A DNA stretch of 42,488 bases from Streptomyces regalis (GTDB taxonomy: Bacteria; Actinomycetota; Actinomycetes; Streptomycetales; Streptomycetaceae), in NCBI RefSeq assembly GCF_001509475.1, contig NZ_LLZG01000130.1, forward strand, positions 1 to 42,488, given 5' to 3'. Positions 34,784-42,488 of the stretch are shown here, piece by piece. Below the pieces are notes generated by a model. That model saw nothing but the letters and a program-made list of their open reading frames with translations, was not told the DNA's origin and did no database searches. Within the stretch, counting starts at the first letter, position 1; every line of letters starts with the position of its first letter. A program made the position numbers and the translations under genes.

Positions 34784-37165
34784 TCAGTTGATCTTCACCA
34801 GCTTCCACTGCTGGTTGGTGGCGCCGGTGGTGGGCCACTGGACGATGCCCGCGCCGTCGGCGGTGGAGTTCGCGTCGATGGCGACGTTGTAGGCGTTCAA
34901 GCGCGACTCGATGGTGAAGTTGCCGTTGTCGGCCGGGGCGATCTGCCACTGCTGGTTCGGCTGGCCGGTGGGGGTCCACAGCTGGAACTGGGTGTTGGGC
35001 GAGGTGGTGGCGAAGGGGATGTCCAGCGCCTTGTTGCCGGCGACACCGGTGATGGAGTAGTAGCCGGCGCTGTTGCGGGCCAGCCTCCACTGCTGGTTGG
35101 TGCTGCCGGTGTCGGTCCACTGAATGATCGGCGTGCCGTTGGCGGTACCGCCTCCGGAGGCGTCGAGCGCCTTGCTGCTCCGCACGCTGACGATCTTGTA
35201 GGTGCCGGAGAGGTCGGGGATCGTTCCGGGGGTGATGGACAGGTTGGAGTACTGGACGGGGTAGTACCCGGCGGTGCCGAGGCCGGCCAGGCCGCCGCCG
35301 AAGCTGTTGTCGGTGACCGTGCCGACTGTGTTGCCGTCGATCTTGGCGGTGATCGTGGAGCCTTGGAAGCCGAGGGACAGCTTGTGCCAGGTATTCGTGC
35401 CCGGGGCGGACACGGTGCCGCTGGCCAAAGTGGTCCAGATCCAGGTGTTGTTCGTGGTCCAGCTCGTCTTCAGCACCGACCAGGCGCCGGTGTCGGACAG
35501 GCGCAAGTGGTAGGCGTTCAGACCACCGTTGTTACGGCCCTGGGTGCCGACCCGGCCGAGGATCTCGGCGGCGCTGCCGCTCTTCTCCAGCAGCACGTCC
35601 GAACTGACCGTGTAGTTGCTCCAGCCCAGCTCGCCCATGATCGTGTAAGGCTGGGTGCTGTTCTCATGGGTCCACTTGATCGGCTGGACCTGTGCCATCT
35701 GGCGCAGGCACTGGCCGGTGCGCCCGCCGGCGCAGGAGGCCGACTCGAACGCGCCGTTCATGGTGGCGAAGTACTTGGCCTCGCGTCCGGCGCTGTAGCC
35801 GGCGAAGGTGTCCGAGTACGGCAGCGCGAGCTGGCTGCGCTGGGGGGAGGTGACCGTGCCGGGGAGTTGCCCGCTGGTGGTGGTCACCGTGTAGACACGC
35901 CCGGGCTGCAGGGTGAGCGTGTACGTTCCGTTGGTCGCCGTCAGGTCGGCGCCGCGCACCATGCTCGGCGTGTCCTTGCCGGGCTGCGACAGGTCGGTGG
36001 ACCACACCCGCAGGGTGCCGCCGGGAAGCCCGCCCGCCACCTTGAGGTTGACCGTCTGCGCCTCGGTGGCCTGCGTCGTCTCCAGGACAGTGCTCCAGGC
36101 GCTCTTGTCGGGGGCGGCGTAGCTGACGTAGCTGCCGTTGACGCGGTTGCCCGCCAGGTAGCCGCCGGCGGTGTCGAGGTACTTCCAGCCGGGCGAGGTG
36201 AACTGGGTCGTCTGCGCGATGACCCAGGCGGTGCGGCCCACGCGGTAGTTGCCGGACCAGGGCTGGTTGGCGTTGACCAGGCCGACGGTCTCGAAGTCGA
36301 GGTTCTGGTAGATGGACGCGACGATCGGCCAGTTGATGTACGCGGTGGTCTTGGCGTCGAGGTAGCCGCGGTTGAGGGCGCGGGCCACCGGCGCAGCACC
36401 GGTCTCGGCGTCCTGCGATCCGTTCTCACTGGCCCAGATCGGCTTGCCGAGGGTCTGGGCATCGGAAGTGGACGAGCAGGTCGTCATCGCGGAGATGCCA
36501 CCGCATGTGTAGTGGCCGCCGGCGATGTCCACGGCGTCGTACAGGGCGTTGTTGTTCTTCATGTCGGTGGCGATCTTCCAGGCGTTGTCTCCCCAGTTGT
36601 CGCCGCCGACCAGCTTGACCGAGGAGTAGCCGTTCGCCCGCAGGGCCGACTTCAGGCTCACGTACCAGGAGGCGACGTAGTCCTTCTCGTTCCAGCCACC
36701 GAGGTAGTCGACCGTCAGATTGTGCTGCTTGGCGCAGTTCAGCCAGGACACGTAGTAGTCGATCATGTCCTGGGAGTGGAAGGTGCCGTTTCCGATCCAG
36801 CCGGGCGCACCCCAGGGCATGCCGAGGATCTTGATGCCCGGGTTACGGGCCTTGGCCTGCTCCATCAGCCACCACTGGTAGCCGGCGTCGCAGTTGACGG
36901 TGCCCCTGGTGTGCTGGTGGCTGGCCTCGGCGCCGTTGGTGGAGTTGGTGTCACCGCCTATCTCCACCTTGAGGATCTGCAGGTTCGCGCCGTAGCCCGG
37001 CTTGAACAGGTAGTCGAGGACCTGGTCGCGCTGAGTGGCCGGGTAGTCGTACAGCAGGCGCGTGTTGCCGCCGCCTCCGCTGATCGCTCCGACACCGTCG
37101 AAGGTACGGCCGCTGCTGGTGCCGTCCACGGTGATCGCGGTGTTGGTCGCGGCATACGCGGGCGA
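34784..37165 (-). pseudogene. GH59 galactocerebrosidase-like glycosidase with C-terminal ricin lectin domain, cut off inside its signal peptide
   Basis: Secreted GH59 beta-galactosidases act on galactolipids or plant galactans. The mature enzyme is complete. It begins right after the signal-peptidase site (SPAYA then ATNTAITVDG) and has FDGVGAISGGGGNTRLLYDY, EIGGDTNSTNG, the acid/base Glu in YLGGWNEKD and the nucleophile Glu in IWASENGSQD. A jelly-roll domain follows around 430-630, then a ricin B-type domain with three QxW repeats (NQQWRLA, NQQWQIA, NQQWKLV). The upstream sequence beyond about 37165 belongs to an oppositely oriented hydrolase fragment. The signal-peptide core, start codon and promoter are therefore gone. 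Translation could only begin at an internal GTG (37129), giving a 781-residue cytoplasmic protein. A good terminator follows. Confidence 0.82.
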
Positions 37166-37182
37166 CGGTGCTCGCCCGGTGA

Positions 37183-37518
37183 GCCCCCTCCCCCGAGGAC
37201 CAGGCGCTGATCGCCTCGCTGAAGCGGAACGGCTGGACCGGACCGCTGAACTGGTACCGCAACTTCGACCGCAACTGGGAGCTGCTGGCCCCCTACGACG
37301 GCCGCACCGTCGACCAGCCCGCCCTGTACATCGGCGGCGAGAAGGACCCGGTACTGCAGTTCATGCCGCCGTCGCTGATGGACGGCCACGTCACCGACCT
37401 GCGCGGCGCCGACATCCTGCCCGGGGTGACGCACTGGATACAGGAGGAGGCCCCTGATCAGGTCAACCGACGTCTGCTGGACTTTCTGGCGGGGCTCTCG
37501 GAGCAAACCGCCGACTGA
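37183..37518 (+). pseudogene. 3' fragment of an epoxide hydrolase-like alpha/beta hydrolase
   Basis: About 110 residues without a start codon, preceded by an in-frame TGA at 37180-37182. The sequence has LIASLKRNGWTGPLNWYRNF, DRNWELLAPYDG, QPALYIGGEKDPVL (catalytic Asp) and LPGVTHWIQEEAPDQVNRRL (catalytic His), ending at the TGA at 37516-37518. This is the C-terminal third of an EphA-like epoxide hydrolase; the nucleophile region is missing. It meets the truncated glycosidase gene head to head near 37165-37180. Confidence 0.75.
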
Positions 37519-37689
37519 CCGGTATCGGGCCGCGAGGGACACGGCAGGCGGACTCCCCAGACGTCCGCGGCCCGGGCCGACCTGACCGACCAGGCGGCGT
37601 CAGCCGTCGCGCAGCGCCTTGCGCGGCGTCTCGCATCGGATGCGGGCAGGTTTCGTAGTCGCCGGGCTCTTGCACGACGGCCCCTACTG

Positions 37690-37960
37690 ATCCGAAACCC
37701 AATCGGTTCTGTTCGAGAACGTAGCAGACGTGGGCGCCGCCGAAGTAGCCGCGGACGATGTGCGGCCGACGCCGGCGGCCCGGAAGAACCGGCATGTGCC
37801 GCCCGAGAGTCGGGCCTGGTCGCGGGCCCGGCTGCGCATGGGCAGGCTGCGTCTGAGGGCGGCGTTGACCAGTTCGTCGGGGTTCAGCTCCGGCGAGTAC
37901 GACGGCAGGAACGTGCAGCTCGATCCGGTCGGGGTGATCGGCGAGCCCAGGCGCGGACGT
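37690..37960 (-). mobile_element. IS630-family transposase C-terminal remnant with frameshifts
   Basis: On the minus strand, ADHPDRIELH is followed in a second frame by FLPSYSPELNPDELVNA and SLPMRSRARDQARL, and then, back in the first frame, by RRRPHIVRGYFGGAHVCYVL. SPELNPxE carries the last catalytic Glu of IS630/mariner-type DDE transposases. Two frame changes and the missing N-terminus make it dead. Confidence 0.75.
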
Positions 37961-38880
37961 TACGGGAACAGTGCGCGGAGTAACAGCGACCGCACAAGGC
38001 GCGCACCTCAGCGCCAGCGGTGCCGCCGCCACATCTCAATCAGCAGCAAGAGCCTGCCCGCCGGGCAGCTGACGGAGACCCTCACGGCGTGCCCTGTCTG
38101 GTCAGCAGCGCCTGAGACGGCAGCGTGCTCGGTGCCACCCTGGGGCGGACTGGGGGCAGCCACCGGCACCAGCTTGCCCCGGGTAGCTGCTCGGATCGGC
38201 CCACCATGGTCCCTGAACGGCTTCGATCGAGCGTGCGTTTCGCCGAAGTGGCACGTGCAACTTCCATGGACACCACAGATACGTCACGCGAGCCTGTTGC
38301 CGAACCCGGAACACACGCCGCCGCCCGATGCCAGGGCGTGCCAGCGGGGAGACGCGCCGGACAAATACTCCCGATGCATCCGAGGCGTCGATTTCCGCTG
38401 CCGACGGACTTCTGACTGCATTTGGAGCCCGAAATGCCGGAATTATCCCCCGGGCGTCAGACAGGGACGACAATACTTACAGCCCCGATTCGACCCGGAC
38501 AGTTTGTTCAGCGAGAAAACATGGCCTCTGACCTGCGGAAATAAAGGGCGGCAGACGAGTCGGGCTATACGCCGGGTATTCCTGGAGCACCTTTCTGACC
38601 TGCGGCTTTACGGGATCGGACCGGTTGTGACCTGCTAGGACGGGTTGCAGAGGCGACCGGAGGCAGTCAGAGGAAACCGCTCTGATTCGGCCCCGATTCG
38701 ACCGAGCTGCTCGGAGCCAGTCAGAGGCAATCGCCCTCTGTTTGGCCCCGAATCGGCCGAGGTCAGGGCGGCGTCGATCAGGCTGTGGCTCCTCTGAAGG
38801 CACTCCGAGTCGACCTCGGTCGAGCCGCGATGGGGACGCCTGCCTCCAGTGCGGAGCCAGGCATACACCCCTGTGCCTTC
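37961..38880. other. Gene-free block of about 900 bases
   Basis: Frames on both strands lack recognisable motifs or the codon bias of the neighbours, and the base composition is more even than elsewhere. The right half contains several short repeats (separate entry). No tRNA gene is visible. It may be a scar of an integrated element or simply decayed DNA. Confidence 0.5.
38483..38768 (+). repeat. Cluster of short direct repeats
   Basis: TCTGACCTGCGG occurs at 38527-38538 and 38594-38605. CCCCGATTCGACC occurs at 38483-38495 and 38690-38702, with a relative (CCCCGAATCGGCC) near 38746. Two imperfect 54-bp units lie head to tail at 38661-38714 and 38715-38768, both with CAGTCAGAGG followed by GGCCCCGA.TCG.CCGAG. 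The function is unknown; candidates include an attachment-site scar or protein-binding iterons. Confidence 0.65.
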
Positions 38881-38890
38881 AGTAAGGCCT

Positions 38891-39538
38891 TCAGTCCATG
38901 CGGATGATTCCCCTGCCCAGTGCGGCGGTGACGGCGGCGGTCCGGTCGCGGACGTCGAGCTTGGCGTAGATGTGCAGCAGATGGGTCTTGACAGTGGCCT
39001 CCGACAGGCGCAGGGCGCGGGCGATCTGTTTGTTGCTCTGCCCCCGGGCCACGGCGGACAGGATTTCGAGCTCCCTGCCGGACAAGCCGGCGCCCCGCTC
39101 GCCGCGCATATGGGCGAGGACCTTGGCGGCCACCGTGGGCGACAGTGCGGCGCCTCCCCGAGCCGCGGTCCGAACGGCCTCGCAGAGCTCGTGTCGTCCG
39201 GTGTCCTTGAGCAGGTAGCCGACTGCGCCGGCGTCGACGGCGGCAGTGATGTCGGCGTCCGTGTCGTAGGTGGTCAGGACGAGTACCCGCACCTCGGGGT
39301 GGGCGGCACGGATGGCGGCGGTCGCGGTCGTGCCGTCCATGCCGGGCATCTGCAGGTCCATCAGCACGACGTCGGGTGCGAGTGAGGCGGTCTGGCGCAG
39401 TGCCTCGGCGCCGGTGGCGGCTTCGCCGACGACCGTGAGATCGGGCTGGGTGGAGAGCATGGCGGCAAGCCCGTCACGGACCACGGGGTGGTCGTCGGCG
39501 AGGAGGACTCGGATCGTGGGACCGGCCGACGTCCTCAT
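38891..39538 (-). CDS. NarL/LuxR-family response regulator
   Basis: The product is 215 aa. The receiver has VLLADDHPVVRDGLAAML, the phosphoacceptor Asp in VVLMDLQMPGMDGTTAT, LVLTTYDTDADI and AGAVGYLLKDTGRHEL. The LuxR-type helix-turn-helix is LSGRELEILSAVARGQSNKQ followed by LSEATVKTHLLHIYAKLDV. Its ATG overlaps the stop of the upstream sensor kinase by 4 bases, so the two are made together. This pair is complete, in contrast to the one at 32334-33943. Confidence 0.92.
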   Translation of the reverse strand: MRTSAGPTIRVLLADDHPVVRDGLAAMLSTQPDLTVVGEAATGAEALRQTASLAPDVVLMDLQMPGMDGTTATAAIRAAHPEVRVLVLTTYDTDADITAAVDAGAVGYLLKDTGRHELCEAVRTAARGGAALSPTVAAKVLAHMRGERGAGLSGRELEILSAVARGQSNKQIARALRLSEATVKTHLLHIYAKLDVRDRTAAVTAALGRGIIRMD

Positions 39539-40758
39539 GACGCCGGGGCCATCCGCTCGGTGCCCGACACGGCTGAGGGGTCGGAGGCGGAAGGCTCGAC
39601 CGGGAGTGGCACCGTGACGGCGACGGTCGTACCCTCGCCCGGGGAGCTTTCGACCGCGAACGTGCCGTGCAAAGCGGCAATGCGCTCCCGCATGGTGATC
39701 AGGCCAACGCCCGTATGCCGGGCAACGGGTGCGAACCCGGTGCCGTCGTCCTGGATGTCGATCGCCAGGACGTCGCCGAGGTACGACAGCGTGACCGAGA
39801 CACTCATCGCGCGGGCGTGCCGCCGGGCGTTGGTCAGTGCCTCCTGCACGACCCGCAGCAACTCGCCCTCGGTACTGGGAGGCAGGGCGGCCGGGCGGCC
39901 GGTCACAACCGTGTAGGCCTCGGTGCCGGTCTCCTCCGCGAGCAGGGCGGTGAGTTCACGGACCGCCTCTGCCAGGTGCGTGCGGTCCAGTGGCGCCGGG
40001 CGCAGAGCGTGCACTAGGCGGCGGCTCTCTGCGAGGTTGTCCCGGGCCGTGCGCATGGCATGCTCGACGCGGCGGGCCGCAGGGGAGTCGAGTGGCAGGT
40101 CGTCGCGTGCGGCGTCCAGCAGCATGGCGATGGAGGCGAACCCCTGGGTGAGCGTGTCGTGGACCTCGCGGGCCAGGCGCTGGCGTTCGGCCAGGGTGCC
40201 CGCCTGGCGTTCCGCTGCCGCGCGTTCGGCCTGGGTGGCGGTGAGCTCGTCGAGGAGCCGCTGCCGCTTGTGACTCTCGTGATCGAGGGTCGCGACGTAG
40301 CAGGTGATCGTGACCGCCACGGCGGTACCAAGTACGCATCCCGTGAGCGCCCGCACGTCGACGGAGCCGTCCGTGGTGAGGCTCTGCCACGACCAGGCGG
40401 CGCCCAGCACCAGCACCCCGCCGGCCGACCACCAGGCCCGCCGCAGCCAGTACGGGCTCAGTACCGCCATGGCGACCGGGAGGAACGCGGGGTCCACCGT
40501 GGCCATGACCGCCCACCCGGACAAGGCCCCGACGAGGTAGGGCAGCGGCGGGCGGTCGGCGCCACCGCGCAGCGCGATCCAATACGCATACCAAAGGGCG
40601 AGCCCCACTGCCGGGCCGATCCGCGACAGCGCGGCGCCGGTCGTCATGTTCGCCCCGGCCAGCGCACCCGGCACGGACAGGGCGAGCACGGTGACGAAGA
40701 AGGCGTGCTGCCCCATGCTCTTCCACCGCTGCCGGTCCCACGCCTGTTGCAGTGCCAT
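39535..40758 (-). CDS. NarL/DesK-type sensor histidine kinase
   Basis: The product is 407 aa. The N-terminal half carries about five membrane segments (VTVLALSVPGALAGANM, IGPAVGLALWYAYWIAL, YLVGALSGWAVMATV). A coiled coil (ESHKRQRLLDELTATQAERA) is followed by HisKA_3 with the phosphoacceptor His in RLAREVHDTLTQGFASIAML and the ATPase domain (RVVQEALTNARRHARA, IQDDGTGF, GVGLITMRERIAALHG). The ATG start at 40758 is the first in the frame. It is the first gene of a two-gene operon, divergent from lgt. Confidence 0.92.
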   Translation of the reverse strand: MALQQAWDRQRWKSMGQHAFFVTVLALSVPGALAGANMTTGAALSRIGPAVGLALWYAYWIALRGGADRPPLPYLVGALSGWAVMATVDPAFLPVAMAVLSPYWLRRAWWSAGGVLVLGAAWSWQSLTTDGSVDVRALTGCVLGTAVAVTITCYVATLDHESHKRQRLLDELTATQAERAAAERQAGTLAERQRLAREVHDTLTQGFASIAMLLDAARDDLPLDSPAARRVEHAMRTARDNLAESRRLVHALRPAPLDRTHLAEAVRELTALLAEETGTEAYTVVTGRPAALPPSTEGELLRVVQEALTNARRHARAMSVSVTLSYLGDVLAIDIQDDGTGFAPVARHTGVGLITMRERIAALHGTFAVESSPGEGTTVAVTVPLPVEPSASDPSAVSGTERMAPAS

Positions 40759-40817
40759 GGCCTACAGAGTAGGTGCAGCCGCGTAGCGGCAGAATCAGCC
40801 GACCAGCGGGGCGGGTT

Positions 40818-40886
40818 CACCGATCGGTGGACGAAGGACGCGTCGATCGGTCGATGTGCGGGAAGGGCGCGGGCGGCGACGATCGG
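40818..40886. promoter_or_regulatory. Repeated CGATCGG sites in the shared control region of the two-component operon and lgt
   Basis: A perfect 12-bp palindrome, CACCGATCGGTG (40818-40829), contains the first of three CGATCGG copies; the others are at 40844-40850 and 40880-40886. They lie between divergent start codons (40758 minus, 40937 plus). They may be binding sites for the adjacent response regulator. The sites are seen directly; the role is inferred. Confidence 0.4.
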
Positions 40887-40936
40887 CCCCACAGCCGACG
40901 GCCTGCTGTTCCACCGCCCCTTGTGAGGAACTACCC

Positions 40937-41776
40937 GTGACCCTGGCCTTCATTCCCAGCCCGTCCGTCAGTGAGGTCCACCTGGGCCCGCTGCCGCTGC
41001 GCGGCTACTCACTCATGCTGATCCTCGGCATCGCAGCCGCCGTGTGGCTGGGTGGCCGTCGATGGGCCGCACGCGGCGGAGAGAGGACCGTCGTGACGGA
41101 CGTCGCTCTGTGGGCGGTCCCCTTCGGCGTGGTCGGCGCCCGCCTCTACCACGTGATCACCTCCAGCGAGCCGTACTTCGGCAAGGGTGGTGATCCGGCC
41201 AGCGCCCTGTTCATCTGGGACGGCGGTATCGGTATCTGGGGCGCCGTCGCCGGTGGTGCCGTCGGCGCCTGGATCGGCTGCCGCCGTAGCGGCGTACCGC
41301 TGTCCGCGTACGCCGACGCCGTCGCTCCCGGCATCGCACTGGGGCAGGCCATCGGCCGCTGGGGCAACTGGTTCAACCAGGAGCTCTACGGGCGGGCCAC
41401 CGCCCTCCCCTGGGCCCTGGAGATCGACCCCGCGCACCGGCCTGAGGACACCCCGAACCTGGCCACTTATCACCCGGCGTTCCTGTACGAGTCGTTGTGG
41501 TGTCTCGGCGTGGTCGCCCTGATCCTGTGGGCGGATCGCCGTTTCCGTCTCGACCGGGGGCGGGCGTTCGCGCTGTACGCCGCCGCGTACAGCGCAGGTC
41601 GCTTCTGGATCGAGTACCTGCGGGTGGACGAGGCCCACCACATCCTCGGCCTGCGCCTGAACGACTGGACCGCGCTGCTGGTTTTCGCCGTTGCCGTCCA
41701 CTACCTCGTGGCTACGACACGGCGTGCAGCCGGCAGGCGTGACGGCGTCGACGTCGCCGTCTCTTTCAACAAGTGA
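40937..41776 (+). CDS. lgt: Prolipoprotein diacylglyceryl transferase
   Basis: Transfers diacylglycerol from phosphatidylglycerol to the lipobox cysteine of prolipoproteins, the first step of lipoprotein maturation. The product is 279 aa with seven membrane segments. Signature elements are PLRGYSLMLILGI near the start, GVVGARLYHVIT, FIWDGGIGIWGA and the Lgt signature GRWGNWFNQELYG; the YHPAFLYESL and AAYSAGRFWIEYLR regions also fit. The GTG at 40937 is chosen because GAGGA lies 8 bases upstream and the protein then begins at the usual place. Streptomyces can carry more than one lgt; this gene sits away from typical housekeeping neighbours, so it may be the accessory copy. Confidence 0.93.
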   Translation: MTLAFIPSPSVSEVHLGPLPLRGYSLMLILGIAAAVWLGGRRWAARGGERTVVTDVALWAVPFGVVGARLYHVITSSEPYFGKGGDPASALFIWDGGIGIWGAVAGGAVGAWIGCRRSGVPLSAYADAVAPGIALGQAIGRWGNWFNQELYGRATALPWALEIDPAHRPEDTPNLATYHPAFLYESLWCLGVVALILWADRRFRLDRGRAFALYAAAYSAGRFWIEYLRVDEAHHILGLRLNDWTALLVFAVAVHYLVATTRRAAGRRDGVDVAVSFNK

Positions 41777-41833
41777 ATGCCACCAGTAGCCCCAAGAACT
41801 GACCAATGTCCCTCGCATCCGTTTGGAGTTGCC

Positions 41834-42256
41834 ATGTCCCGTGTCTCTGAGACGCTCCCCTCCCGTCGGGGTCCGATCACGGTGGCGGGAGGTGTGTTCG
41901 TCGCCTTCCTGCTGTCCTCTCTGGTGAACGCGTTGATCGCCGTACTGGCGCACGCGCTCGGTGCACCGGACGACTTCGGCCCGTTGGAGCCCTCGTCGTA
42001 CGTCTCTCTGACCGCGCTGGGAGTGCTGGGAGGATCCGTCGGGTGGACCCTCGTCCGCAGGTTCTCCCCCGATCCCGAACGGCTGCTCCGCCGACTCGTC
42101 CCGTCGGTCGTCGTGTTGTCCTTCGTGCCGGACTTTTTCCAGTTCGGCGAGGGCGAGGTGACCGGTGTGGTGGCGCTGCTCCTGATGCACGTCACGGTCG
42201 CGGTGATCACAGTGCCGACGTACTACAGGGTCATGCCACTGAGCTCGGTTCGGTGA
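41834..42256 (+). CDS. Small membrane protein, DUF6069-like
   Basis: The product is 140 aa with four predicted membrane segments: VAGGVFVAFLLSSLVNALIA, SLTALGVLGGSVGWTL, LVPSVVVLSFVPDFF and GVVALLLMHVTVAVIT. The layout and the RRFSPDPERLLRRL linker fit DUF6069 proteins of actinomycetes; no function is known. The ATG at 41834 has GGAG 7 bases upstream. It follows lgt by 57 bases and may be co-transcribed. A hairpin follows directly after the stop. Confidence 0.75.
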   Translation: MSRVSETLPSRRGPITVAGGVFVAFLLSSLVNALIAVLAHALGAPDDFGPLEPSSYVSLTALGVLGGSVGWTLVRRFSPDPERLLRRLVPSVVVLSFVPDFFQFGEGEVTGVVALLLMHVTVAVITVPTYYRVMPLSSVR

Positions 42257-42278
42257 CCAGGCGCCAGTCGGCACCTGG
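42257..42278 (+). terminator. Hairpin directly after the DUF6069-like gene
   Basis: CCAGGCGCC (42257-42265) pairs with GGCACCTGG (42270-42278) around AGTC with one C-A mismatch, immediately after the stop codon. It is a likely intrinsic terminator. Confidence 0.55.
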
Positions 42279-42488
42279 GCCCCGCTGGTCGCGCTCACGC
42301 GCTCCGTGAACTCGGGAACCCGTACGTCCCTAACCTCCGACCGGCGCCTTGTTGCAAGGTGCCTCTGCCGCCTGCCGGTGCGCTCAACATTCCCTACGTT
42401 GTTCTGCGGGACAGGGCGAGCCCTGCGTATGGTTGGCCCACCCAGGGGCATCGGGTGTGGCTTTCAAACTTCTGCCGCTTGTGGCTTC
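42279..42488. other. Gene-free right end
   Basis: No supported gene is seen. A second hairpin, GGCGCCTTG (42343-42351) with CAAGGTGCC (42355-42363), pairs fully if one G-U is allowed. The last 100 bases are less GC-biased and may belong to the next gene's control region. Confidence 0.4.

Noticed and set aside
37730..38638. A plus-strand frame of about 300 codons
   Set aside because: It runs antisense through the IS630 remnant and has no recognisable domain.
41009..42451. A long minus-strand frame opposite lgt
   Set aside because: It is a shadow of lgt and the DUF6069-like gene, which have clear motifs and ribosome-binding sites.

Overview
The window looks like a chromosome-arm segment of a Streptomyces (or close actinomycete): very high GC, strong G/C bias at third codon positions, GTG/TTG starts, four-base stop/start overlaps, and families typical of that genus (PucR, FCD-type GntR, DesK-like sensor kinases, ricin-domain glycosidases). 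All functional calls come from reading motifs by eye; no database search was run.

Region 1 (about 129-27948) is one uninterrupted plus-strand run of 20 genes for a Wzx/Wzy-dependent exopolysaccharide. Most neighbours overlap by 4 bases or are separated by fewer than 20, so it reads as one operon. It encodes a polyprenyl-phosphate hexose-1-phosphate transferase that starts the repeat unit; an AlgD-like nucleotide-sugar 6-dehydrogenase (uronic acid supply); three glycosyltransferases; two polysaccharide co-polymerases with degenerate cytoplasmic kinase-like domains; an asparagine-synthase-like amidotransferase (possible uronamide formation); a two-domain oxidoreductase; a heparinase II/III/alginate-lyase-like protein; a beta-helix lipoprotein; a Wzy polymerase; a Wzx flippase; a pyruvyl transferase; and a sugar-modification cassette (C-methyltransferase, glucose-1-phosphate cytidylyltransferase, PIG-L deacetylase, SDR, DUF4910 aminopeptidase-like protein, RmlC-like epimerase, class III aminotransferase). 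The only two TTA codons I found in the operon lie in its first two genes, which suggests bldA control. The only large gap (13320-13552) is spanned by an unusual 34-bp stem that is fully paired only in plus-strand RNA.

Region 2 (27961-28650, minus strand) is a PAP2 phosphatase converging on the operon, possibly a lipid-carrier phosphatase. A gene-free stretch and a strong terminator follow.

Region 3 (about 29205-38880) is a gene graveyard. It holds a tannase/feruloyl esterase 3' fragment, a PucR regulator with an in-frame TAG, an FAD oxidoreductase fragment with an in-frame TAG, and remnants of IS110-, IS256- and IS630-type transposases. It also holds an intact sensor kinase whose response regulator has lost its DNA-binding domain, a GntR regulator fused tail-to-tail to that regulator, a GH59-ricin glycosidase cut off inside its signal peptide, and an epoxide-hydrolase 3' fragment. 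A non-coding block with short repeats closes the region. This is what repeated IS-mediated deletion in a chromosome arm would leave.

Region 4 (38891-42256) is intact again: a NarL-type two-component pair (minus strand), a divergent prolipoprotein diacylglyceryl transferase (lgt) and a small DUF6069-like membrane protein. The last roughly 200 bases hold hairpins but no gene.
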